This document shows positions 35,330 to 44,787 of a stretch of 64,000 nt of DNA, one piece after another. A program made the position numbers and the translations under genes. The DNA comes from Enterococcus sp. 9D6_DIV0238. Lineage in GTDB: Bacteria; Bacillota; Bacilli; Lactobacillales; Enterococcaceae. The notes under the pieces are model-generated. The model ran no database searches and was not told the DNA's origin. It was given only the letters and a program-made list of their open reading frames with translations. The DNA lies in the NCBI RefSeq assembly GCF_002174455.2, contig NZ_CP147246.1, positions 2,011,501 through 2,075,500 on the forward strand, given 5' to 3'. Each line of letters begins with the position of its first letter. Positions within the stretch are counted from its first letter, which is position 1.

Positions 35330-35363
35330 AATGCCTTTTTTACTGCGTGAAACGGCGTTTTAT
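35326..35363 (+). terminator. Hairpin overlapping the LytTR gene stop
   Basis: ATAAAATGCC pairs with GGCGTTTTAT across an 18-base loop (one G-U). No T-run after it, and TATAAT words at 35361 and 35380 follow, so it could be an operator or weak terminator next to the WxL promoter. Confidence 0.5.
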
Positions 35364-35435
35364 AATGAAATAACTTTTGTATAATTAAATTGTAATAGAA
35401 ATTACAAAAAAAACACAAATAGGGAGAGACTTTTT

Positions 35436-36104
35436 ATGAAAAAAACAGCAATTTATTCTTCACTACTTTTATCAACAGTGATTTTAGCTAGTGTTGGAGG
35501 AACTAAGGCTTTAGCAGCACCTCAAGGTGAAATGAGTACAGACACACACATCGAATTTTCTGGACACACACCAAATCCTAATCCAGAGGGCGACTTGAAT
35601 TTGATTTGGGTTCCAACAACGTTTGAATTTGGTAATCATGATGTGGCAGATAATGCGACTGCAAGTACATCGTACGAAATGCAAAATCCATTACCAAAAT
35701 ATACAGTCGTTGAAGATAAAAGAACAGATGCTCACGGTCAATGGACTGTAAAAGCTGCTTCAAGTGAATTGAAATCTGGTTCTAATTCGTTAGCTGGAGC
35801 ACAAATCAATATCACAAATACGGCAGTAAAACAATATACACCGACAGATAATACTGTTGTCCCAGAGTCAACTGGAGCAATCGTTGACGCACCGGGTTCA
35901 TGGTCAAATGTGACAGTTTCATCGAACATCCAGTTAGCTGCTGGCGGTGCTGCACAAGAAGTAATGACAGCAACAGGTTCTGCTGTTGAAAACGGGAAAT
36001 ATGCAGCTGAATTTGGAAATGTTACGCTGCAAGTTCCTCAAAGTCAGGCAAAAGAAGGAAATTATACTGGTACGGTCACTTGGACACTAGAAGATACACT
36101 GTAA
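35436..36104 (+). CDS. WxL-domain surface protein
   Basis: 222 residues. Signal peptide (~1-28, ALAA) followed directly by a WxL domain: first motif NLIWVPTTFEFGNHDV (~55-70) and the C-terminal motif GTVTWTLEDTL. WxL proteins bind peptidoglycan non-covalently and sit on the cell surface. It consists of little more than the domain itself, like the small WxL component of other clusters. RBS AGGGAG. The following gene encodes the expected DUF916/DUF3324 partner; a hairpin lies between them. Confidence 0.93.
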   Translation: MKKTAIYSSLLLSTVILASVGGTKALAAPQGEMSTDTHIEFSGHTPNPNPEGDLNLIWVPTTFEFGNHDVADNATASTSYEMQNPLPKYTVVEDKRTDAHGQWTVKAASSELKSGSNSLAGAQINITNTAVKQYTPTDNTVVPESTGAIVDAPGSWSNVTVSSNIQLAAGGAAQEVMTATGSAVENGKYAAEFGNVTLQVPQSQAKEGNYTGTVTWTLEDTL

Positions 36105-36123
36105 TTTTGATTATATCTTAGAA

Positions 36124-36153
36124 CTAAGTGAGCTGTCTTGATAGCTCACTTAG
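36124..36153 (+). terminator. Hairpin between the WxL and DUF916 genes
   Basis: CTAAGTGAGCT pairs exactly with AGCTCACTTAG, followed by CTTTTACTT. A partial terminator could set higher levels of the WxL protein than of the downstream membrane components. Confidence 0.65.
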
Positions 36154-36175
36154 CTTTTACTTAGGAGTAAGTATT

Positions 36176-37273
36176 ATGAATTCAAAAATAAAAAGAACTC
36201 TTTTTATAGGAGCAATAGTTTTTATCTTAGGCAGCGGGTTTCCGCTTTTTACTTTTGCCGAAAAAGATACAGTTGTAGAAAAAAATGTAGGTTTTTCTGT
36301 TCAAGCTATTCGTCCTGAAACACAAGTAGATCCAAGCTTAAGCTTTTTTTATCCGGCAGTCGTTCCTGGTGAAAAACAAATTTTACAGCTAAAAATAGTA
36401 AATACTAGCGGTGAAAAGCTTGCTTTAGATCTTAATATAGTGAATGCTTCAACCAGCATCAACGGAAATATCGATTATAGTCAGGTGAACGCCCAATTAG
36501 ATGAGAGCTTAAAAACGCCATTGACTAAATTGGTATCGATCGCTGATCCATCACTGACCTTAAAAAAGGATGAAACGAAAGTCGTTGAAATTAAAATCAG
36601 TCCTTCAGCAGAGGCTTTCTCAGGTGTTAAGCTGGGTGCGATCAGAGTATTGAAACATCTAGATGAAGGGAAAAAAAATAAAGGCGTTGCGACAAATTAT
36701 GGCTATACTATAGGCATTTTGTTAACAGAGGATAAAAAGCCATACAATGTCGGTGGTGATTTACTCTATAAAACGGCAGCAGCAAAAATTATTAATGGCT
36801 ATAAAACAGCAGCAGTCAATTTTCAAAATCCTAATCCATATGTGATTCAAAACTTGGAGATGTCTGCAAAGCTGTATAAAAAAGGCAGTAGTAAAGTGAT
36901 CGGAGAAAAGAATTTAGAGAATATGTCTATTGCGCCTAACACATCTTTTGATTTTCCTATTCAATTAGGCTTAGGTAATCTTGAAGCAGGCTCCTATAGG
37001 GTGAAAATCACTGCTCAAAATGATCAAGATTCCTGGAATTGGGATGAAGAATTTACTGTCAGTCCAAAGCAAGCATCTGAAGTGAATAAAAAATCAGTGT
37101 ATAAATTGACCTTACCCAAAATGTATAATTATTTGTTTGCTCTATTGGCAGGTCTAACTATAGCAGCAATTGCTTTGTTACAATTTTTCTCGCTTAAGAA
37201 TAAAAAGAAACAAAAAAAGAAAATAGATAAACGTAAAGGAAAAAGAGAAAAGAGGAAAACGCATGAGACGTAA
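36176..37273 (+). CDS. DUF916/DUF3324 WxL-interacting protein
   Basis: 365 residues. Signal peptide, then an extracellular DUF916 (WxLIP peptidoglycan-binding) domain (~35-160: VGFSVQAIRPETQVDPSLSFFY). A DUF3324 (host-binding) domain (~165-310) is followed by one membrane helix (~325-345) and a basic cytoplasmic tail. In enterococci these proteins bind WxL proteins and ECM (family knowledge). RBS AGGAG precedes ATG 36176; a GTG at 36128 sits in the hairpin and is rejected. Overlaps the next gene by 11 bases. Confidence 0.93.
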   Translation: MNSKIKRTLFIGAIVFILGSGFPLFTFAEKDTVVEKNVGFSVQAIRPETQVDPSLSFFYPAVVPGEKQILQLKIVNTSGEKLALDLNIVNASTSINGNIDYSQVNAQLDESLKTPLTKLVSIADPSLTLKKDETKVVEIKISPSAEAFSGVKLGAIRVLKHLDEGKKNKGVATNYGYTIGILLTEDKKPYNVGGDLLYKTAAAKIINGYKTAAVNFQNPNPYVIQNLEMSAKLYKKGSSKVIGEKNLENMSIAPNTSFDFPIQLGLGNLEAGSYRVKITAQNDQDSWNWDEEFTVSPKQASEVNKKSVYKLTLPKMYNYLFALLAGLTIAAIALLQFFSLKNKKKQKKKIDKRKGKREKRKTHET

Positions 37274-37568
37274 ACTTTTATATCCATTGATTGTAGGGAT
37301 CGTTAGCATCATTTTTCAAGCGAGTCCTCTTTTTGCCTCGGCTTCTCAAAACGATCCTACTGACGTAGGTATCACATTCACGGGTACTCAACAAAGTTCC
37401 ACTACTGTTGCTACTTCTGAAAGTAAAATGCCGTCAGATGTTTCTGGGAGCGGAAAAAAGAATTTTCCTAACACTGGAGAGAAGAAAAGCCAATTTTTTG
37501 GTTTACTTGGTGTACTGCTCATTTTTCTAGGATTGTTTTTATTCAAAAGGTTAAGACGGAAAATCTGA
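37263..37568 (+). CDS. Small LPXTG-type surface protein
   Basis: 101 residues: signal peptide (~1-27), short Ser/Thr-rich mature part (~50 residues), FPNTG sorting signal, membrane helix and basic tail RLRRKI. FPNTG is a non-canonical but sortase-compatible motif. Starts inside the end of the DUF916 gene, implying coupled translation. Mini-LPXTG proteins are standard members of WxL clusters. Confidence 0.88.
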   Translation: MRRKLLYPLIVGIVSIIFQASPLFASASQNDPTDVGITFTGTQQSSTTVATSESKMPSDVSGSGKKNFPNTGEKKSQFFGLLGVLLIFLGLFLFKRLRRKI

Positions 37569-37593
37569 GTGTTTTAGTAGGAGGAAAAATACA

Positions 37594-37797
37594 ATGAATA
37601 TATGGATTTATTTACCCGTGATACTTGGCGTAATACTATTTATTACTTCGCTTATTTTGGTTATTAGGATAGCATCCGGACGAAAAGGACTTTCTAAAGA
37701 ACTTGTGGTTAGTTTGTTTCTAACGGCTTTATCTGTTGGCTGGATTGCTTTGGGCATGTATACCTTCATTGTAATAAGAAGTCAATTGATGAGCTGA
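37594..37797 (+). CDS. Small two-helix membrane protein
   Basis: 67 residues, hydrophobic ~4-26 and ~38-62 with a basic loop between (SGRKGLSKE). RBS GGAGG 8 bases before the ATG. No recognised domain. Embedded in the WxL operon between the mini-LPXTG and the LRR-WxL gene, so probably part of the surface assembly. Confidence 0.75.
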   Translation: MNIWIYLPVILGVILFITSLILVIRIASGRKGLSKELVVSLFLTALSVGWIALGMYTFIVIRSQLMS

Positions 37798-37824
37798 TGA
37801 ATTGTGATAAAAAGAGGTGTGAGT

Positions 37825-40611
37825 ATGAATAGAGGGTTATATGTTTTATTGGGAACAGCATTTGTTGTTCTGGCATTTTCCAGTCAGGAAAGTTATTTAG
37901 CAGTATCAGCTGATACATCCGATAGACAAGAAGAAACAATGAACAGCCAAGATCTACAGGCTACGACAGCGACAACGATGAGTGAATCGAGCGAAAGTGA
38001 GCTGAGTGTTGATGATTCTACTGAATCAGTGACTAAGGGGGATCAAGAAACCCAAATAAGTAGTACTACAAATATCGAGGATTCAAAACAGGCCGCTGTC
38101 AGAGCTGCTGCAACTAATACGCTAAGCTATGCTATTGTCGTACATGAGGAGACGTATCGTGTAAATATGACTCCCGTTACAACGAATAGTTTAATTTATT
38201 CTGCAGAAGTTATCGCTCCAGAAGCGGCCAAAACGTTGATCGACCTAGACTTAAAGGATCCGGATAAAAAGGCGCAAGCAAATACATATTTAGAAGATGC
38301 TTTTACGGCGTTGGTTGAGGCTACTCGTCAGGCTGGTGGTCAATTTGATTTGGCACAAGTCCAATCGATCAAAGTATCTAATATTGCGGTTGCGGATTTT
38401 TCTGCTTATGATAGAAGCCCAATCGTAACGATACTAGCAAATAAATCAGCTTATTTTAGAAATATGGCTCGTCTGACTTTTCCGGATATGGTAGCGGGAG
38501 ACGGTGTCTTAAAGAGTCTTACTGCGAGTGTACCTATTGCTAACCTAATACTGCCTAAAATAAAAAGAATAGGTGATTCTTTTGCTGTGGTTGCAGGTGA
38601 GATCACACCGCCATCAGCTAATGTCAATGCCAAGCTGATCGGTATTTATGCACCAAAAGTTGAGGAAATCGGTGATTATGCTTTTCATGGTCAATCATTA
38701 TTACGCGGTACATTGGTTAGTCCGGATGAGAGCGGTACGACTTCAACGACACTATTATCATTTCCAAAAGTAACGAAAATTGGAAAGCAAGCATTTAGAA
38801 ATGCCAAGGTTCTAAAATATCTTACTCTTGATAGTTTAGTTGAAATGGGAGAAGGCGCCTTTGAAGAATGTGCCGATCTAACGGGAGGAAATGCCTACGG
38901 GTTTAGTCTTAATTCAAGCGGTGATCCTCTTCTTTTACCTAAATTAAAAGTTATTCCTGCTAGAGCTTTTTATAATTGTACAAAACTCATGCAAATAAGT
39001 GCACCAGAAGCAAAATCGATCGGTGACGAAGCCTTTTACAATTGTTCTTCTTTAGGACGTTTACTCGTAAAGAAAGTTGAAGTGATCGGTCATTCTATTT
39101 TCTCAATGAAATCCGGTACTAGTGCGGGAAGCGCACTGACCAGTATTGCACTTCCAGTGATAAAAAGAATTGAAACAGATAGTTTTTCCGGCAATAGTAT
39201 GTTTAAAGGTATTTTAACTTCACTGCGTAATCTATATAGTTCAGATACAGATGCTGTCAGAGCTAATTTACCTAAAGAGATGCTATTGTATGCTTTTCCT
39301 GATTACGAAAAGTATAGTGATCGATTTTTGAATGTAGGTGAAACGTATGAGTATCAGTTTTATCGGGATGAGGATATGACGAGTGAAGATACAAAAACAT
39401 TATACAAATACATTGTATTGAAACAGCCTGCAGATCATTCTATGTATTATCAAATGCACAAAACCTATACACCGAGTTGGGGCTTGCAATGGAATATTTT
39501 TTCTCAGCCTGAAACGTTTATGAAGAAAAAGGTTTCTATTACGATCGGTGATCCATCGGCGCCAGCTACTATTTTGATGCCGGGTTTTTATCAAGGTATT
39601 GCCGATTTGAATTGGACGATCCCTTCAAGTACTTCTGTTTCAGGTACGACAGATATTGTTGCATTCAACATGGTCTTATTTACAGGAGAAGAAAAGCCTG
39701 TGAATCAAGTGATGCTGGATATTCATGATATTTATGCGAAACAAGGAGATACAGCAGTCGATTTCGTGACAGATGTTGCTGCGAGTGAAGATCAGCTCAA
39801 TTTAGAAGATGCACAGCTTACCATTGCTTATCCTTCTGACAAATTGACGCTGGGCGATTTATGGATCGAACAGAACGGGCAGGATATTACTGGTAATGCC
39901 CGAGTGGATCTGAGCACAAGCGGAGCAGTTCTCGTTACTGGGATCGATGCTCAAGATATCAAAAACTTTCCGGTCAAAATCCATTTTAAAAATAGTAAAG
40001 CTGAACAAGCGATGGAAAGCGAATCATTTGAAGGATCGATTCTTTCCGCTAGCTTGTATGATACAGATAAATTCACCGTGGAAATAATCAAAGAGGAAAA
40101 AGCTGGACTGAGTTTGCTGTGGGTTCCTGATATTTTTGATTTTGGCTCGCATCATTTAGCTGATTTAGAAGAAACATTTAAGACAACGACCAAGTTGCCG
40201 GCATATGTAGTTGTAAGTGATATGAGAGGGACCGAAGAGACAAATGGCTGGAAAGTACAATTAACGGCTTCACATTTAACGGAGAGTAAATCAGGCGATA
40301 GTTTAGAGACTGTGGAGTATCTTTTTACAGATAATAAATTAAAAGAATATCATACTGATGATGTCTCGATTCCTCCGAGTCAAACAACGATCATTGAACC
40401 GTCAGATAGACTAAAGGAAAACTCACTCGTCCCTTCCAACTTTTCTAGTACTGAAACGGATACAGGGATATTATCCGCCAAAAACGGAGGCGCTTCGGGC
40501 TACTATGCGCTTGAAGTCAATGATATTCGATTAAAGATTCAAGAGCTGACAAAGGTCAACGGAAGTGCTTATAATGGTACATTGACTTGGACTTTGGAGG
40601 ATACACTATAA
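37825..40611 (+). CDS. Large WxL protein with BspA-type leucine-rich repeats
   Basis: 928 residues. Signal peptide (~1-32), Ser/Thr/Asp-rich stretch (~35-95), then BspA/LRR_5-type repeats (~185-470: VEEIGDYAFHG, VTKIGKQAFRNAKVLKYL, AKSIGDEAFYNCSSLG). A middle region (~480-760) precedes a C-terminal WxL domain with LLWVPDIFDFGSHHLA and GTLTWTLEDTL. The LRR part may bind host or bacterial ligands while WxL holds it to the wall. GTG at 37804 is upstream of the RBS (AGAGGTG); ATG 37825 is used. Last surface gene of the operon. Confidence 0.92.
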   Translation: MNRGLYVLLGTAFVVLAFSSQESYLAVSADTSDRQEETMNSQDLQATTATTMSESSESELSVDDSTESVTKGDQETQISSTTNIEDSKQAAVRAAATNTLSYAIVVHEETYRVNMTPVTTNSLIYSAEVIAPEAAKTLIDLDLKDPDKKAQANTYLEDAFTALVEATRQAGGQFDLAQVQSIKVSNIAVADFSAYDRSPIVTILANKSAYFRNMARLTFPDMVAGDGVLKSLTASVPIANLILPKIKRIGDSFAVVAGEITPPSANVNAKLIGIYAPKVEEIGDYAFHGQSLLRGTLVSPDESGTTSTTLLSFPKVTKIGKQAFRNAKVLKYLTLDSLVEMGEGAFEECADLTGGNAYGFSLNSSGDPLLLPKLKVIPARAFYNCTKLMQISAPEAKSIGDEAFYNCSSLGRLLVKKVEVIGHSIFSMKSGTSAGSALTSIALPVIKRIETDSFSGNSMFKGILTSLRNLYSSDTDAVRANLPKEMLLYAFPDYEKYSDRFLNVGETYEYQFYRDEDMTSEDTKTLYKYIVLKQPADHSMYYQMHKTYTPSWGLQWNIFSQPETFMKKKVSITIGDPSAPATILMPGFYQGIADLNWTIPSSTSVSGTTDIVAFNMVLFTGEEKPVNQVMLDIHDIYAKQGDTAVDFVTDVAASEDQLNLEDAQLTIAYPSDKLTLGDLWIEQNGQDITGNARVDLSTSGAVLVTGIDAQDIKNFPVKIHFKNSKAEQAMESESFEGSILSASLYDTDKFTVEIIKEEKAGLSLLWVPDIFDFGSHHLADLEETFKTTTKLPAYVVVSDMRGTEETNGWKVQLTASHLTESKSGDSLETVEYLFTDNKLKEYHTDDVSIPPSQTTIIEPSDRLKENSLVPSNFSSTETDTGILSAKNGGASGYYALEVNDIRLKIQELTKVNGSAYNGTLTWTLEDTL

Positions 40612-40674
40612 ATTTTTAGAACAAGTGAAGATACATTTTGACGAAGACTGATATCTTTTACAAAGGAGAAAAAA

Positions 40675-41331
40675 ATGACACGTATTGGCTTGCTTTCAAC
40701 ATCTAGCTATGATACAGATCTACGGACATTGTTGATTCAAAATGGCTATGAAGCTACGAAGGTTCAAGGCAGTGATCACGTAGAAGGAATCGATATCATT
40801 TTAATAGATAAAAACAAAGAAAATGATGTTTCTAAAACGATAGAATATCTACTTAATCTCAAGGAACAACAGTTGCCTATTTGGGTGATTGCTAAAGACT
40901 ATGTCACAGATGAGAAACTGATTTATCTCCAATTGGGTGCTAACGGGGTCATATCTAAAACAACAGAAATGAAGGAGTTGTTATTGACGATGCACAACTA
41001 TCTGTGCACTGGCTGTGCTTTATCTGACAGTTTGCCAAAAGATGCTTTGGATTCACTTATTTTAGATCACAATAAGCAGTGTATTGTTGTTGATAAGGAG
41101 CAGGAAATCGCATTTACAAGAAAAGAGTTTCGCGCATTTGAAATTCTATATCAAAATATGAATGATACAGTCACTTATGATGAGTTATTTCAATACTTAT
41201 GGAATGGCTCGAAGGATAAGAAGATTTATCGCGTAGCGAATATCATTTTTCACATCCGAAACAAGTTGCCTGAGAATAAAAAATATATGATCCAAACGAT
41301 CAGATCCAAAGGATATATTCTAAAGCCATAA
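40675..41331 (+). CDS. Orphan winged-helix (OmpR-type) regulator with atypical receiver
   Basis: 218 residues. C-terminal ~125-218 is an OmpR/PhoB winged helix (FTRKEFRAFEILYQN, IYRVANIIFHIRNKL, IQTIRSKGYIL). The N-terminal ~1-115 is receiver-like with IDIILIDK offering one Asp. The usual acidic pair after strand 1 is replaced by GLLSTSSYDTD. No kinase gene is adjacent. It closes the WxL operon 64 bases after the LRR-WxL gene and is a good candidate for its regulator. RBS AAGGAG. Confidence 0.82.
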   Translation: MTRIGLLSTSSYDTDLRTLLIQNGYEATKVQGSDHVEGIDIILIDKNKENDVSKTIEYLLNLKEQQLPIWVIAKDYVTDEKLIYLQLGANGVISKTTEMKELLLTMHNYLCTGCALSDSLPKDALDSLILDHNKQCIVVDKEQEIAFTRKEFRAFEILYQNMNDTVTYDELFQYLWNGSKDKKIYRVANIIFHIRNKLPENKKYMIQTIRSKGYILKP

Positions 41332-41390
41332 TGCCTATTTGTTTTGTGTATCTTTAGATAACATAGTAAGTGGACAACATAAAAAGAAAA

Positions 41391-41432
41391 GATATGATAG
41401 AAGTGTGCTGATGCGCTTCTATCATATTTTTT
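41391..41432 (+). terminator. Terminator at the end of the WxL locus
   Basis: ATATGATAGAAG.G pairs with C.CTTCTATCATAT, followed by TTTTTT. Confidence 0.88.
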
Positions 41433-41570
41433 GCATTTTAAGCAATAGTGGAAAAATAAGCGGTTTTACGCTAACATATAAAAGAAAACTAAAAATGAGT
41501 ATTTAGGACACCTCATTGGGCTGCTGAGCTGAATGGGGAAGTGGATGTTTATTAGAAAGGCGGTGAATCA

Positions 41571-44162
41571 ATGAAAAGGAGATTCAATCAGCTACTTCAT
41601 TGGATGAAGGAGCATAGTTTATTATTGAAATTGATTTTTCTTGGTTCGGTTTTGATTTTTGTTGCGAACCAAGTTACTCATATCGTACAGGGAATGACAT
41701 GGCAAGATGTGTTTCAGACGATGGGACAGCAAAATCGGTTTCGTCTACTAGGGATGATCTTAGTTGGGATGATCGGAGTACTGCCGATGCTGCTTTATGA
41801 TCTAGTCGTTGTCAATGTGCTTGAGGAGCAAGGAAAACCGAAAATGAATCGCTGGGAGTGGTTTGTTTCTGCATGGGTCACAAATACGATCAATAATCTG
41901 GCGGGTTTCGGCGGAGTTGTTGGCGCAACGCTTCGGGCCAATTTTTATGGAAAAGATGCGTCTCGAAAAAAAGTTGTTGCTACGGTTTCTAAAGTAGCAT
42001 TATTCATGATTTCTGGTTTATCGATTTTATCGTTTATTGCATTTATTGATGTTTTTTTTATACGTCCAGACAGCTTGTTTCGAGAATATTGGGTGTGGCT
42101 GCTTGCAGGAAGCTTGATTGCACCAGCATTATTTTTCTTTACTCAATTAAAGAAATATACATTATTTAAGGATTTTTTTCCAAGAGGCATTTTTCTCTTA
42201 TTTGGTGCTTCATTAGGTCAATGGCTAGGTGCGATGTTCGTTTTTTTGAGTGTTGGGGCACTGATGCAGGTCAAAGTTTCATTGATTTCTGTATACCCAA
42301 TGTTTGTGATTGCGACCTTGATAGGGATGCTGACGATGGTGCCAGGTGGTATGGGAACATTTGATGTATTGATGATCTTAGGGCTTTCCCAACTTGGCGT
42401 GAGTCAATCGACAGCGGTTGTTTGGCTGATTTTTTATCGTTTATTTTATTATGTATTGCCATTTATCACGGGAATTCTTTTATTTGTCCATCAAACAGGT
42501 GTGAAAATCAATCGGTTCCTTGATAATTTACCACAGATCTTTTCACAAAAAGTAGCACATTTTATTTTAGTGACTGCCCTTTATTTTGCTGGGATCATGA
42601 TGGTCTTACTGTCCACCGTTACGAATCTATCGAATGTCAGCAGACTATTTAAATTTTTATTGCCATTTTCGTTTGATTTCTTAGATCAAACATTTAATAT
42701 GCTGATTGGCTTTTTGTTGCTGGGACTAGCTCGAGGGATTTCGATGAAGGTAAAAAAGGCTTACGGACCAACGATCGGTCTTTTGATCTTTGGAATCGTC
42801 AATACGATTTCGAGAACAGCTTCATGGCAGCTGATCTTGGTTTACCTTGTGATTCTTTCCGCTGTATTTTTAGCAAGAAAAGAATTTTATCGAGAAAAAT
42901 TTGTTTATTCTTGGGGCGCATTAGTTTTAGACGGAGTGTTGTTCAGTTTTCTCTTTATTATTTATGCAGTCGCAGGATATTATAGCTCTCACCCAGATAA
43001 GACTGGTCCGTTGCCGCATATGTTTTTATTGTTTCCATCAGACGATGTTTGGTTTTCAGGACTTATCGGGTTGGGGATATCAATGATCGGTTTGATTACG
43101 TTGTATCAATATTTAGCAGATACGTCTATGCGTTTGGGCGAACCTTTTCAGGAAGAACGGTTGACCCAGCTGATTCGTAAATATGGCGGTACAGAAGGCA
43201 GTCATCTCCTTTATTTAAAAAACTATGAATACTTTTACTATCAGGAAAACAACCAGGATGAAGTTTTGTTCGCTTATCAAATAAAGGCGAATAAATGTTT
43301 CATTTTAGGCGATCCGATCGGTAATGAGCAAAAATGGGCAGAAGCTACGCTGGCATTTATGGATGCAGCGGATTTACTTGGCTATCAGGCAGCCTTTTAT
43401 CGAATTGGTGAGAAATACACGATGATTTTACATGATTTAGGCTATAATTTTATGAAGATAGGGGAAGAAGGTCTGGTTGACTTCTCTTCTTCTGACTTGA
43501 TTCCGACCTCTTTGGCAACGAACAGCATGGAATTACAGCATTTATCTAATTTGGGTTATACATTCACGATGTATCATGATCCAGTATCTGAGGAGTTGTT
43601 TCAAGCGTTGGCCAACGTTTCTGAAGAATGGTTGGGCAGTCAACGAGAACGGAACTTTGTCGGCGGCAGCTTTGATCGAGAGTATTTGTCATTGAGTGAT
43701 GTGGGTATCGTAAGAAATGCACATCATGAGGTTGTTGGTTTTATTACAGCGAAACCGATCCAGCCAAAATATAAGGTTTCTTATGATCTTTTACGTTTTT
43801 CTAACGAGGCACCTGAGCATCTAACTGACTTTATCTTGACCCATTTCATTTCAGAGTATCAGAAACAGGGCTACCAAATCATCGATTTAGGTACAGCACC
43901 GCTTTCAAATGTGGGAGAAACAAAATATTCATTTTTAGAAGAACGTTTGGTCAATATTTTTTATAAATATGGTGATCAGGTATATGGTTTTAAAGATACA
44001 AGACAAGAAAAAGAACGCTATGTCAGCCATTGGGAAGCAAGATATTATGCATACTCTAAGCAAAGCAATGTACTCTTTGCGTGTATCCAATTAGCGTTGT
44101 TGGTCGAGCGTGGGAAGGGTGAAAGAGTTTCCCTTGTCGAAGAAGCAATGATCATTTCATAA
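41571..44162 (+). CDS. mprF: MprF phosphatidylglycerol lysyltransferase/flippase
   Basis: 863 residues. N-terminal ~1-530 holds about 14 membrane helices (flippase part; RANFYGKDASRKKV, VPGGMGTFDVLMILG). C-terminal ~540-840 is the DUF2156 aminoacyl-tRNA transferase domain (FAYQIKANKCFILGDPIGNE, AFYRIGEKYTMILHDLGYNFMKIGEEG). It adds an amino acid from tRNA to phosphatidylglycerol and flips it outward, lowering sensitivity to cationic peptides. RBS AAAGGCGG. Single gene with its own terminator. Confidence 0.95.
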   Translation: MKRRFNQLLHWMKEHSLLLKLIFLGSVLIFVANQVTHIVQGMTWQDVFQTMGQQNRFRLLGMILVGMIGVLPMLLYDLVVVNVLEEQGKPKMNRWEWFVSAWVTNTINNLAGFGGVVGATLRANFYGKDASRKKVVATVSKVALFMISGLSILSFIAFIDVFFIRPDSLFREYWVWLLAGSLIAPALFFFTQLKKYTLFKDFFPRGIFLLFGASLGQWLGAMFVFLSVGALMQVKVSLISVYPMFVIATLIGMLTMVPGGMGTFDVLMILGLSQLGVSQSTAVVWLIFYRLFYYVLPFITGILLFVHQTGVKINRFLDNLPQIFSQKVAHFILVTALYFAGIMMVLLSTVTNLSNVSRLFKFLLPFSFDFLDQTFNMLIGFLLLGLARGISMKVKKAYGPTIGLLIFGIVNTISRTASWQLILVYLVILSAVFLARKEFYREKFVYSWGALVLDGVLFSFLFIIYAVAGYYSSHPDKTGPLPHMFLLFPSDDVWFSGLIGLGISMIGLITLYQYLADTSMRLGEPFQEERLTQLIRKYGGTEGSHLLYLKNYEYFYYQENNQDEVLFAYQIKANKCFILGDPIGNEQKWAEATLAFMDAADLLGYQAAFYRIGEKYTMILHDLGYNFMKIGEEGLVDFSSSDLIPTSLATNSMELQHLSNLGYTFTMYHDPVSEELFQALANVSEEWLGSQRERNFVGGSFDREYLSLSDVGIVRNAHHEVVGFITAKPIQPKYKVSYDLLRFSNEAPEHLTDFILTHFISEYQKQGYQIIDLGTAPLSNVGETKYSFLEERLVNIFYKYGDQVYGFKDTRQEKERYVSHWEARYYAYSKQSNVLFACIQLALLVERGKGERVSLVEEAMIIS

Positions 44163-44166
44163 TAGA

Positions 44167-44211
44167 AAAGTCGAGGACAGCTTTTAATAAGTTATGTCTT
44201 TGGCTTTTTTT
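44167..44211 (+). terminator. Terminator after mprF
   Basis: AAAGTCGAGGACA pairs with TGTCTTTGGCTTT (several G-U), followed by TTTT. Confidence 0.75.
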
Positions 44212-44318
44212 GTACCGAATAAAAGACAGAAATCGGAGAAATTTTTTTATTTTCAGTCTTAAGTACGACTAGTAAAAATGATAGAATAGCGTATAATAAT
44301 TAAAAAAGGAGGTTTTTT

Positions 44319-44654
44319 ATGATGATCATAGAGCAAGTAAAGGTATGCACAAAGGCGGAATTAATTGCCGCATTAGATAAGAAAATCGATGAAATAATCG
44401 TTGAAGGTGATTTTACCAAAACAGTGGCAGAAATAAAAAAAGGTCAGCTAAATGACACGGAATCGATCGGCTTTGCTATTGGCAGTGGCGGCAGCGGTGT
44501 GTTATTTGAATATGGGATCAGTAAGCTATTGGAAGCGTTTGATCCAGCTGCGAAAGAAGATAAAAAACTCCGCCGACAGATTGAACGTTTATATACGATC
44601 AAACATCTAAAGGCAGATACATTTTTATTACATTTAAAACAATTGGATTATTAA
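44319..44654 (+). CDS. Small soluble protein, function unknown
   Basis: 111 residues, no signal or membrane segment. An N-terminal alpha/beta part (VKVCTKAELIAALDKKIDEIIVEGDF) leads to a Gly-rich FAIGSGGSGVLFEYG and a charged C-terminal helix. RBS AAAGGAGG; ATG at 44319 or 44322. TATAAT at 44292 without a good -35. I do not recognise the family. Confidence 0.7.
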   Translation: MMIIEQVKVCTKAELIAALDKKIDEIIVEGDFTKTVAEIKKGQLNDTESIGFAIGSGGSGVLFEYGISKLLEAFDPAAKEDKKLRRQIERLYTIKHLKADTFLLHLKQLDY

Positions 44655-44787
44655 AAATAGAAAGAGATGGGAGGCAGATATGTTTTTGTTTCCTGTTTTT
44701 TATACAAAAAGGAGTGCTTTGGCTAAGTTAAGGTTATTTGGGAGAAGGGCTTGATGGCGCTAAGGTCTAAAGGAAGGACAAGGTAGA

